Translations under genes and position numbers: made by a program | The notes under the pieces: generated by a model | The model's database searches: none | What the model was told of the DNA's origin: nothing | The model's input: the letters and a program-made list of their open reading frames with translations, nothing else | From: SIG603 sp964369225 | Lineage (GTDB): Bacteria; Bacillota; Clostridia; Oscillospirales; Acutalibacteraceae | Direction of reading: 5' to 3' | DNA: 64,000 nt | Assembly: GCA_964369225.1 (NCBI GenBank) | Contig: CAYJER010000006.1 | Location: forward strand, 18,980-82,979 | Part shown: positions 43,911-51,587 of the stretch, one piece after another | Layout: every line of letters starts with the position of its first letter | Numbering within the stretch: position 1 is the stretch's first letter

Positions 43911-45035
43911 TTACTCGTGGTTGCCTAATGTGTTTTGGCTTAAGGCTTTTAGATAGGCTGTGATAAATCCGTCTAAATCGCCGTCCATAACAGCATTGAT
44001 ATTTCCCATTTCATAGCCTGTTCTATGGTCTTTTGCCATTGTATAAGGCATAAACACATAAGATCTAATCTGGCTACCCCAAGTAATCTCTTTCTGGTCG
44101 CCCTTAATGTCAGAGATTTTGTCAAGATGTTCTCTCTCTTTAATCTCTACTAACTTAGAGACAAGCATTTTCATGGCAACGTCTCTATTTTGGAACTGGC
44201 TTCTTTCAACCTGACATGAAACTACAATTCCAGTTGGAATGTGGATAAGTCTAACAGCGGATGAAGTTTTATTAACCTTTTGTCCACCAGCGCCACTAGC
44301 CCTATAAACTTCCATTCTTATATCGTCTGGAGCTATCTCAACGCTTAAATCTTCATCAATTTCAGGCATAACCTCTAAAGAAGAGAATGAAGTATGTCTT
44401 CTGCCGGCTGAGTCAAAAGGTGAAACCCTAACCAAGCGGTGAACTCCAGCCTCACTTTTTAAGAAACCATAGGCGTTTTCGCCCTCAACTAATATAGAGG
44501 CACTCTTAAGACCAGCCTCGTCGCCGTCTAGGTAGTCAAGTGTGCTTACCTTAAAGCCATGTCTTTCACCCCAACGATTATACATTCTAAATAGCATTTC
44601 TGCCCAGTCTTGCGCCTCTGTTCCGCCTGAACCTGCATGGAATGTAATAATTGCGTTCTTTTTGTCGTATTCACCTGTTAAAAGTGTGCTAAGTTTCATG
44701 CTCTCTATTTCTGTAGCTATAAAGGAAATTTCTGACTTAACCTCGTCTAAAAGGCTTAGGTCTTCTTCCTCGTCGCCCATTTCTATAAGTGCGTAGGCAT
44801 CCTCAGCGGTTGAAACTATCTTTAAAAATCTTTCGTCTTTCGCCTTTAATCCAGATGTCTTTTGTAAGACCACTTGAGCCTTTTCCATGTTGTCCCAGAA
44901 GCCTGGTTCAGCCGCCTTATGCTCTAGCATTTCGACTTCTTCTCTTAATTTTTCAAGACCTAGAGCGTCTTCTAATTCCTTAATTTCTACTGAATATTCA
45001 TCAAGTAGGCGTTTTTGTTCTTCAAATTGTAGCAT
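43911..45035 (-). CDS. prfB: Peptide chain release factor 2
   Basis: 374 residues. SPF (VRVSPFDSAGRRHTSF) is the UGA/UAA-reading tripeptide and RASGAGGQKVNKTSSAVR holds the catalytic GGQ near residue 250. The frame is continuous from MLQFEEQKRLLDEYSVEIKE, so the usual in-frame UGA with +1 frameshift after about codon 25 is absent. The gene is therefore not self-regulated by frameshifting. It heads a two-gene unit with the GNAT gene. Confidence 0.96.
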   Translation of the reverse strand: MLQFEEQKRLLDEYSVEIKELEDALGLEKLREEVEMLEHKAAEPGFWDNMEKAQVVLQKTSGLKAKDERFLKIVSTAEDAYALIEMGDEEEDLSLLDEVKSEISFIATEIESMKLSTLLTGEYDKKNAIITFHAGSGGTEAQDWAEMLFRMYNRWGERHGFKVSTLDYLDGDEAGLKSASILVEGENAYGFLKSEAGVHRLVRVSPFDSAGRRHTSFSSLEVMPEIDEDLSVEIAPDDIRMEVYRASGAGGQKVNKTSSAVRLIHIPTGIVVSCQVERSQFQNRDVAMKMLVSKLVEIKEREHLDKISDIKGDQKEITWGSQIRSYVFMPYTMAKDHRTGYEMGNINAVMDGDLDGFITAYLKALSQNTLGNHE

Positions 45036-45077
45036 TTTTTACCTCTAATTTAATAAGTTAATTATATTTTCTGTGTG

Positions 45078-45264
45078 ACCGCCTAAAAAATTAATCCTTA
45101 AATTTTTAGGCGGAGACATAGATTTGCCCCGCACTTTTGAACTTAGTGAAAAGTGAAAAGTGAAGAGTGAAAAGTTGATGTGAAAATCCTTGCGGATTTT
45201 ATGATTAAAGACTTTTAAAATAAATAATATTGTATTGATAAAAATAAAGTTGTTAACATTTTGT
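45078..45264. repeat. Degenerate hairpin and family-B repeat
   Basis: GTGACCGCC / GGCGGAGACA-type arms (45078-45131) form a drifted hairpin. 45135-45264 is the fullest family-B copy: GAACTTAGTGAAAAGTGAAA and two further heptamers, AAAATCCTTGCGGATTTTAT, then an AT-rich tail ending TTTTGTAG. Confidence 0.75.
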
Positions 45265-45281
45265 AGCGGAGGGTCTCCGTG

Positions 45282-45409
45282 CAGACGTGTTGATTAGCAA
45301 ATTTAGCCATGTAGGGGCGGATATTATCCGCCTAAAAATTTGGTGATTTTGCCTAAGTTTCATAGGCGGATAATATCCGCCCCTACATGGATTTGTGAAA
45401 TTTAACGAA
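45282..45409. mobile_element. Truncated MITE-like element at the end of the GH116-like gene
   Basis: The left end CAGACGTGTTGATTA follows GTCTCCGTG, and an internal GGCGGATA-type hairpin spans 45310-45386. The right end is missing: the shared interior GTGAAATTTAACGAATTAAT runs straight into the last codons of the gene at 45410. Confidence 0.8.
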
Positions 45410-47773
45410 TTAATTTAAAGCTGTAGTTCCGTTATATTCAAAGCCTTGTGTTAAAGCTCCGCTTGCGTTAAGGGTTACTCCACAAATATTTATACTATCA
45501 CAGTCTAAAGTTCCAGATAACACCTTAAACATTATCTTTTCGCCAGACTTTTTAACAGTTCCGTTAGCAGATGTTGTAAACCATGGCACTTCATAATTCA
45601 CATCTTGCGCAATATTAAAGCTTAATGATTTCTCCATAGCGTTGTATTGTTGTCCGCTAATTGCCATAGGAATAGACCAGAATATTAGCTGTCTTGCATA
45701 GTGTGAGTTACACCATGGGTAGCCATCTGTATAAGTGTAAAGGTCTCTAATATCCCATTGATCCTTTAAATCTACTCTCCATTTTTCAATTATGGTTTCT
45801 GTAGGTTTAAGGCTTTCTTCAACACTTTTACCTAGATAAATCTTAAGTGCTGTCCAGTCAAGAGTTCCTGCCTCCCATGTTGTATAGAAGCTGTGGCTCT
45901 TCTCGTAAGCATCGTCTGTATGTGTTAATAGAGCTAGACCATATGGTGTCATATTCTCTTTAAGTTCTGCATCGAGATGTGCGTTTAGTCTTTCTGCATC
46001 ATCTGTTAAACCTAAATCTAAGATAAACGCCCAAAGTTGTCCATATAATGAATCAGAGTGTAAAGCAGTGTTAGAACCTGTATCCTTATTCCACCAAGCG
46101 GCATAGTAGCTGCCGTTCCATAGTCTGTCTACTGTGTTTTCTTGTCCTCTATTTAACGCTTGCTCGCACTTATTATATGTTTCGTCGTCGCCCATCATTT
46201 TAGCCATTTTCATTCCGGCAAGCATTGACGCTAAATAACAGAATGTGTTATAGGCTGTGTTGTCCATGTCTTCAAATTTATCTAGGTCGTATGTTGAAGC
46301 AATTTTAGTTGGAAGACCTAACTCTTTGCACATTTCAAGCTCCCAATCTATTGCCCAAATTACATTTTTCCATGATTTTTCTAAATACTCTTTATCGCCT
46401 GTAGCCCTTGCATATTGGTACATGTCAAGAATAAACAATGGGTTGTTGTCACGCCTAAAGTCGTAGCTGTCAAAATTACCATAGTAAGGTCTTCCCATTT
46501 CATGAGTAACCCAGCCATTACTTCCGCCTTGTGAAACCATTGCAAAATCAAGCAGATTTTTAAGCAGTTCAGGCAAGAACATAGCAAGAGGAATACTTCT
46601 GTAAAAATGAATATGGAAGCTTTCTATAGCTGAACAAGAGAAAGACTCATATTGACGATATCTATTATCTACACTCCACATAGAAGTTACATAAAATGTA
46701 GCCATGCTGTTAAGCAGAACATCTTGCAGATAATTGGGTAGACCATTGCTAAAGCAAAGTTCTTGCCACGCTAAGATATCTGATTGAATTTCATCTAGTC
46801 TATCAAGAGTTTTTCTTGCGACATCTTCTGAATTATCATAAAGAGTTGTATAATAGTTGCCTATTTTCTCGTTGTTAAAATATCTATCAGGATAATACCA
46901 CGCATATACCATGGTAAAAGTTTTTTCTTCAAACGCCCTCAAATTTAGGCTTGCAATCACTGCTACATCGTCATAACCTTTGCATGAATTGCCATTGCTA
47001 AAGTTCTCGAAAATATCCTCTACACAGTCGGCTGAAATCATTCTAGCACAATCTGCTCCCTCTGCAATTATACAAGCTGAACCTTTTCTTGAACCAAAAC
47101 TTTGTCCCTCTAGCCTAGCTCCGTTCTCAATTTCTCTGATATGTCCACCAACATGGTTAGGAATATAAAAACCGATATCAGTTTCCATAGCTTTATCAGA
47201 TGTATTTTTCACTGTGAAAGTGAATATAGCAGCTGGAACAGCACATTTTTCTGCATTATACATTTTAAAACTGCTGTAAGCATCCAGTTTAACATCTACA
47301 GGTAAATCGTTTTGACTAAATTTTAATCTTGAAACAGGGAATGCACCTGAATATTCTATCTCGTCTACAGATGGAAAACCGTGCGGAGCATGAGTTCTAA
47401 GCATAATAGACTTAGATATATCCTCGCTCTTAACCTTGAGCATAAAGCTTGTGTCTTTAAGCTGAACTTTATACCCACAACCAGGGTGATTATTAAAGAT
47501 ATTGAAGTCAGCAAAAGAGCCGTCACTTCTAATCTCGAAAGTGCCAGCGCCAATTCCACCGATTGGAACCGCTGATCTAATACCTGATGGAGGAGTTACT
47601 AATTCCTCACCATCTTTTCTAAATTTATATTGATAGGTCTCTTTGCCTGAAAATGACCAGTCTGTACTCCATTTTGTAGGAGTCTCCATGTAGTGGCATA
47701 AAAAGTCCTTATATCCAAACTTCATGTCACTTGTAACTTTGTTAGTATTTAAAAATTTTAGTTGCTCTAACAT
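45410..47773 (-). CDS. GH116-family (DUF608) glycoside hydrolase
   Basis: 787 residues, no signal peptide, so cytoplasmic. The N-terminal half is the GBA2-like beta domain (IRSAVPIGGIGAGTFEIRSD, FNIFNNHPGC) and the C-terminal half an (alpha/alpha)6 barrel (ESFSCSAIESFHIHFYRSIP, GSNGWVTHEMGRPYYGNFDS, DLDKFEDMDNTAYNTFCYLA). GH116 members cleave beta-glucosides, beta-xylosides or related bonds with retention. The linked rhamnose mutarotase suggests rhamnose-containing oligosaccharides or glycosides. The stop codon lies where a dispersed element joins, so the C-terminus may be altered. It is 13 bases after the rhaM gene. Confidence 0.82.
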   Translation of the reverse strand: MLEQLKFLNTNKVTSDMKFGYKDFLCHYMETPTKWSTDWSFSGKETYQYKFRKDGEELVTPPSGIRSAVPIGGIGAGTFEIRSDGSFADFNIFNNHPGCGYKVQLKDTSFMLKVKSEDISKSIMLRTHAPHGFPSVDEIEYSGAFPVSRLKFSQNDLPVDVKLDAYSSFKMYNAEKCAVPAAIFTFTVKNTSDKAMETDIGFYIPNHVGGHIREIENGARLEGQSFGSRKGSACIIAEGADCARMISADCVEDIFENFSNGNSCKGYDDVAVIASLNLRAFEEKTFTMVYAWYYPDRYFNNEKIGNYYTTLYDNSEDVARKTLDRLDEIQSDILAWQELCFSNGLPNYLQDVLLNSMATFYVTSMWSVDNRYRQYESFSCSAIESFHIHFYRSIPLAMFLPELLKNLLDFAMVSQGGSNGWVTHEMGRPYYGNFDSYDFRRDNNPLFILDMYQYARATGDKEYLEKSWKNVIWAIDWELEMCKELGLPTKIASTYDLDKFEDMDNTAYNTFCYLASMLAGMKMAKMMGDDETYNKCEQALNRGQENTVDRLWNGSYYAAWWNKDTGSNTALHSDSLYGQLWAFILDLGLTDDAERLNAHLDAELKENMTPYGLALLTHTDDAYEKSHSFYTTWEAGTLDWTALKIYLGKSVEESLKPTETIIEKWRVDLKDQWDIRDLYTYTDGYPWCNSHYARQLIFWSIPMAISGQQYNAMEKSLSFNIAQDVNYEVPWFTTSANGTVKKSGEKIMFKVLSGTLDCDSINICGVTLNASGALTQGFEYNGTTALN

Positions 47774-47786
47774 TTTATAATTCTCC

Positions 47787-48110
47787 TTATTTTAGGTAAT
47801 ATATGCTTTCTGCTTTTGACCAAAACTCGCCCTCTTCTCTGTTTTCAAGAGGTAGCATTAACGGTTTAACAAGATTCCACCAATCCTGTGTAATCTCGCT
47901 AGACGCCATTTTTTCCATATCTTTTTCGTAGTCATCACCCACATATTCATAATAGGCAAATAAATAATCGCCGTGCTTGAATATTGAGTAATTTTGTATA
48001 TTACAATCTTTAATAATTGCGTTTACCTCTGGGCGTGGATTTGCATGTAATCGCACATATTCATCTGCACCCTCAGGTTTAAGTTTAATTACTTCACCAA
48101 AACGTTTCAT
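47787..48110 (-). CDS. rhaM: L-rhamnose mutarotase
   Basis: 107 residues. It matches the RhaM/DUF718 family: RFGEVIKLKPEGADEYVRLH, then IQNYSIFKHGDYLFAYYEYV and TQDWWNLVKPLMLP with the conserved NYSI and WW residues. The enzyme interconverts alpha and beta L-rhamnose, feeding rhamnose isomerase. It lies directly upstream of the GH116-like gene. Confidence 0.88.
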   Translation of the reverse strand: MKRFGEVIKLKPEGADEYVRLHANPRPEVNAIIKDCNIQNYSIFKHGDYLFAYYEYVGDDYEKDMEKMASSEITQDWWNLVKPLMLPLENREEGEFWSKAESIYYLK

Positions 48111-48139
48111 ATGCTTCTCCTAAATATTTATTGTACATG

Positions 48140-48479
48140 TAGGGGTGAACCTAAAGCCTTAGAACTTAAGCAATCTAAATTCTTAGTTGTAGGGATGGTC
48201 TGAGTACAGACGTGCCTCTTACGTTTTTGGGTTTAAATTTAATTCGTTAAAATGCACAAACTATTGTAGGGGCGGGGGCGGGGGGGGGGGGGCCCCCCAG
48301 CGGGGTTTTGTTTAAAGCCGGGGGGCCCCCCCCCGGGGCGCCGCCCGCANNNNNNNNNNCGACCCTGTGTGGTCGCCCGAAAACTAGGAATATTGCTAAA
48401 CCTGCGGGCGACCACACAGGGTCGCCCCTACAATAATATTCCTATGAGGCATGTCTGGGCTAGGTGCCCTCCCCTACAA
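48140..48479. repeat. Inverted MITE-like element with an assembly gap inside
   Basis: Left end CAGACGTGCCTCTTACG at 48207, right end GAGGCATGTCTG at 48457; it is in the opposite orientation to most copies. Its hairpin is of the GGCGACC type: CGACCCTGTGTGGTCGCCC and GGGCGACCACACAGGGTCGC are intact, but the left arm is replaced by G/C runs and 10 N (48350-48359). The flanks GTCTGAGTA and GGCTAGGTG are only 5/9 alike. The 387-bp gap has no gene. Confidence 0.8.
48268..48359. other. Low-quality G/C-run sequence and gap
   Basis: Homopolymer runs of G and C unlike anything else in this AT-rich window, ending in ten Ns. This is best read as a scaffold join in a hairpin that the assembler could not resolve, not as biology. 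Confidence 0.9.
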
Positions 48480-48497
48480 TCAAACATTAAATATTTT

Positions 48498-49538
48498 TCA
48501 CATCTCAACTTTTGTAGCTTCTGAAAATAGTGCATGAATGTTTTGCGGTGGCACATCCTTTAAGATTGCCTCATGGCTTGGAGAAAGAACTAGCCCAGTT
48601 GGGAACAATTCTCTTAAATATGCTACATTTTCTCTAACATCATCTGTAGAGCCATTTACCAAAAGGTCTTGGGTGTCTACTCCGCCACAAAATGCTGTCT
48701 TACCATAGAATTTATCCTTTAAAATATCCGCCTGCATTCCCTCTGCCTTTGCCTGAATTGGGTGAACTATATCGACCCCAGCCTCAATTAAATCTGGGAT
48801 AATATCTGCTATAGCTCCGCATGAGTGATATATAACCTTAAGCCCATAGCTATGCGCCTGTGCGACAAGCTCTTTTGCACCAGGAATTATAAATTTTCTA
48901 ACTAATTCTGGCGATAGCATTAGGCTTCTTTGGCTACCCATATCGTTTCCTATTAAAACTGCTGTAAGTTTGCCTTTAGTCGCCTTATAAAAAATCTCGT
49001 TAGCTTTTAAGTAAAAATCTAATATTTTTCTGTTTACAGCCTCATAAATTTCTTCATTAGTCAGCATATTCATTAATGCAGTTTCCATTCCGAAAGCTGC
49101 ACAGGTGTCTTGAAAATGCGACGACCAAAGCACACCTAAAACTACTTTGTCTTTAGGTGCTTCATCTACTATTCTTTTGCACTCGTTTACATCTATGTAC
49201 TTTTCAGGATCAGGCCAGTTAAAAAATTCTAAATCTTCTAACTCTTCACAATTAACAAAACAACCTTCTTCTGTTAAGGTTCTGTCATGAGAAGACACGT
49301 TTCCACCGTTTGTCCAGTCAAAGGCAGCATAGATGGCATCAGAGGTCTCTGATTTATACGGTAATTCTACACTGTAGAAATCATCACCAACCGCTAACTT
49401 TAAATCATGCAAATTTTCAACCTTATAAAAGGCATACAGAGCTTCTAGTGCCTCTGTGTCAGGAACTCCTAGCCAGCAAGCAGGTCTATCTACCTCTTTG
49501 TATGCTATTGTGTTTAAAAATCTTTCAATACTATTCAT
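48498..49538 (-). CDS. Uroporphyrinogen-decarboxylase-family protein
   Basis: 346 residues from the ATG at 49538 (GGGAG upstream; the frame opens 16 codons earlier). A UroD-like TIM barrel: LIGNDMGSQRSLMLSPELVR, VIYHSCGAIADIIPDLIEAG and VHPIQAKAEGMQADILKDKF. These HSCG and DI motifs also occur in MtbA/MtaA corrinoid methyltransferases. In rhamnose or glycoside operons such proteins are frequent with unknown substrate. It is probably not a heme enzyme, as no heme genes are nearby. It is upstream of rhaM, separated by the gap-bearing repeat. Confidence 0.83.
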   Translation of the reverse strand: MNSIERFLNTIAYKEVDRPACWLGVPDTEALEALYAFYKVENLHDLKLAVGDDFYSVELPYKSETSDAIYAAFDWTNGGNVSSHDRTLTEEGCFVNCEELEDLEFFNWPDPEKYIDVNECKRIVDEAPKDKVVLGVLWSSHFQDTCAAFGMETALMNMLTNEEIYEAVNRKILDFYLKANEIFYKATKGKLTAVLIGNDMGSQRSLMLSPELVRKFIIPGAKELVAQAHSYGLKVIYHSCGAIADIIPDLIEAGVDIVHPIQAKAEGMQADILKDKFYGKTAFCGGVDTQDLLVNGSTDDVRENVAYLRELFPTGLVLSPSHEAILKDVPPQNIHALFSEATKVEM

Positions 49539-49640
49539 TTCTAAATACTCCCATATTTTTTTAAATGTAAATACATAATAAAACATTTAATTAAAAAATG
49601 CAATAGTTTTTTTGATTTAATATTGATTTGTTAAAATATT

Positions 49641-49842
49641 TTAGGGGAGGGTCTGAGTGCAGACGTGCCTCTTAGCAAATTTAGCCATGTAGAGGCGGAT
49701 ATTATCCGCCTAAAAATTTGGTGATTTTGCCTAAGTTTCATAGGCGGATAATATCCGCCCCTACATGGATTTTGTGAAATTTAACGAATTTGTTTTAAGT
49801 CAAAAAACGTAATCAACACGTCTGGACGCCATCCCCTACAAT
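49641..49842. mobile_element. 165-bp MITE-like element with chimeric ends
   Basis: The element is 49660-49824. The left end is CAGACGTGCCTCTTA and the right end TAATCAACACGTCTG, from two arm types. The flanks differ as well (GTCTGAGTG before, GACGCCATC after). The internal hairpin (49688-49764) is the GGCGGATA type with one mutated base (TGTAGAGG). Confidence 0.85.
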
Positions 49843-49966
49843 ATATCAACAAATTTATTTTTATACAAACAAAAATTTCATTTAAAAATCCTTTAATCAA
49901 AAAATCCGCAAGGATTTTCACATAAACTTTTCACTGTTCATTTTTCACTCTTCACTAAGTTCTAAG
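49843..49966. repeat. Family-B repeat
   Basis: AT-rich tail, AAAAAATCCGCAAGGATTTT, CATAAACTTTTCAC heptamers and ACTAAGTTCTAAGG, in reverse orientation. It adjoins the hairpin at 49967. Confidence 0.75.
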
Positions 49967-50002
49967 GCTTTAGGGGCTACCCTATGTGGTAGCCCCTAAA
50001 GC
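49967..50002 (-). terminator. Single-arm hairpin, terminator of the binding-protein gene
   Basis: GCTTTAGGGGCTACC ctatgt GGTAGCCCCTAAAGC is a perfect 15-bp stem, 16 bases past the stop codon. Its loop CTATGT is identical to that of the GGGCGAAC-type arms. No T-run follows. Confidence 0.65.
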
Positions 50003-50017
50003 ATATATTACGAATAA

Positions 50018-51244
50018 TTATTCTGATTTTACAGGTGCTAATAAATCGTAAAGTTCAATTAAAGTTGCAGTATCTGCTAAACCAGTCGCCTCTTCACCTA
50101 TTGCAGTTTGGAAGTCTTTTATAGCTTGTTCTGTGAAATCATCAAACTCAGAGCTTTCATTTGTAGAACTTAAGTAACCTAGCTCTATAAGTCTATTTTT
50201 CATAGCCTTTATGCTGTCGCTACTGTCACCCTTATTAAGTGGCTCATAACTTTGCGGAAGCTCTGATACTAGCGAATCTATTTGACTTTGAAGTGCATCT
50301 GTATTATTGTCACCTGTGAAATCGCTAGGCAGTTCAGGCAATGTACTCTCTTCTATTAAAAGTTCAGGGTAGGCAACACCTGTAATAGTTGTCGCAAAAG
50401 AAACTAAAGTTCTGCCTGAATAAGTAAAGTAAGATAAAGGCATTTCATAAACATTTCCTGTTAGAACTGCCGAAATATTAGAAAATCTGCTATCAGCCAT
50501 TATTTCATCTTTTAAGCCTTCTGGACAAAAGATATAGCTAGGATTATCTATTGAAATACTAGAAAAATCGGTTTGTCCACCTGATATGCCTTTAAACACG
50601 TTTGAAAGTCCACAGTAAGAAATTACAGTGTCTTGCACTGAAAGACCTGTTACTACTTGACCGTCTAAAGAGACAATCATTGCAACAGTTTTTATAATTT
50701 GTGCCTCTGGAATAATTCTTGATAAATCATCGAGTGAAGTAAATATACTTCTAGCTGTTGTTATTGCGTGGTTATAACCTTTGCTCGCACCCTCTAGGGC
50801 TGAACCTATTTCGCCATAAAGTCTTTCAAAGTCTGACCTTGTTTGAGCCGGAGATAAAACTAATAATGGAATATCCGCATTAAGTATAGCGTTTTTATCA
50901 TCGTCTGATAAAGTTTCGGCTATAACTAAATCTACTCCTGCATTTATCATGGTTGTAACATCATAATCCTCTACTTTTTGAGTGTCCTCAAATGCTGCAA
51001 CATCATTATCAGAGTTTACAAGCACAACGCTTTCATCATAACCCAATGCCGAAATAATATCAGAATAAGATGAAGATAGCACGGCTACTTCTTCTGGTCT
51101 TTGTGTTATTTGCAAACCAGATACTTCTACAGGGTAATCTGGCACAGCATCAATATCGTCTATGTCTATAGCCTGTCCGCAACCTACTAAACTCACGGTT
51201 ATAAGGCAAACACAGGCTAAAATTAAACTAAATTTTTTCTTCAT
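50018..51244 (-). CDS. Lipoprotein: BtuF/FhuD-like solute-binding fold fused to peptidoglycan-binding domain
   Basis: 408 residues from the ATG at 51244 (AAAGGAT nine bases upstream). The lipobox is CLITVSLVGCGQ. Residues about 35-305 resemble helical-backbone iron-siderophore or cobalamin binding proteins (EVAVLSSSYSDIISALGYDE, MINAGVDLVIAETLSDDDKN). After a linker the C-terminal 70 residues are a PG_binding_1 domain (GDSSDSIKAMKNRLIELGYL, EQAIKDFQTAIGEEATG). The fusion could hold the receptor near the wall. No ABC permease or ATPase gene is in the window. Confidence 0.83.
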   Translation of the reverse strand: MKKKFSLILACVCLITVSLVGCGQAIDIDDIDAVPDYPVEVSGLQITQRPEEVAVLSSSYSDIISALGYDESVVLVNSDNDVAAFEDTQKVEDYDVTTMINAGVDLVIAETLSDDDKNAILNADIPLLVLSPAQTRSDFERLYGEIGSALEGASKGYNHAITTARSIFTSLDDLSRIIPEAQIIKTVAMIVSLDGQVVTGLSVQDTVISYCGLSNVFKGISGGQTDFSSISIDNPSYIFCPEGLKDEIMADSRFSNISAVLTGNVYEMPLSYFTYSGRTLVSFATTITGVAYPELLIEESTLPELPSDFTGDNNTDALQSQIDSLVSELPQSYEPLNKGDSSDSIKAMKNRLIELGYLSSTNESSEFDDFTEQAIKDFQTAIGEEATGLADTATLIELYDLLAPVKSE

Positions 51245-51337
51245 AATATACATCCTTTCACGTTATTCTTTTATTATACATAATTCGTCAAGAAAAGTGT
51301 TTAATAAAACATTAATTTTTATTTAGGAATAAATTAG

Positions 51338-51366
51338 TTGAAAATTACTCTTTTATATGATATACT
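51338..51366 (+). promoter_or_regulatory. Promoter of the GGDEF-EAL gene
   Basis: TTGAAA (51338-51343), 17 bp, TATACT (51361-51366). The start codon is 221 bp further on, so a long leader RNA is made. Confidence 0.75.
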
Positions 51367-51372
51367 TTATAT

Positions 51373-51587
51373 AAGTATGTATCCACGTACAAAACACGTG
51401 GAACTATAGACTAAAAACTAATGGTAAATGACTATTTTTGATTTATTTTGTAATGATTTAATGTCTAAAAAGGTATTAACATATTGTTCTAGCCAAACAT
51501 CTCAAAAGTTTTTCACTGTTAATCATTACCTTTTAGTCACAAGTGCGTTTTGCACTTGTCTAAAGTATGCAAGCTGGAGGAAATGCA
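51373..51587 (+). ncRNA. Structured 5' leader of the GGDEF-EAL gene
   Basis: Three pairings are visible: TCCACGT/ACGTGGA (51382-51402), a long-range stem GACTAAAA (51409-51416) with TTTTAGTC (51531-51538) extended by GGTAAATGA/TCATTACC, and ACAAGTGC/GCACTTGT (51539-51559) just before GGAGG. It does not match the c-di-GMP-I or -II riboswitch sequence signatures I know. A regulatory role is inferred. Confidence 0.5.

Noticed and set aside
45035..45060. A programmed frameshift in prfB
   Set aside because: The N-terminal part is complete and in frame, so no shift is needed.
48268..48349. GC-rich island as foreign DNA
   Set aside because: It is homopolymer sequence next to ten N inside a known palindrome, so an assembly artefact is much more likely.
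51373..51587. c-di-GMP riboswitch before the EAL gene
   Set aside because: The conserved elements of the class I and II aptamers that I know are not present; I report it only as an unassigned structured leader.
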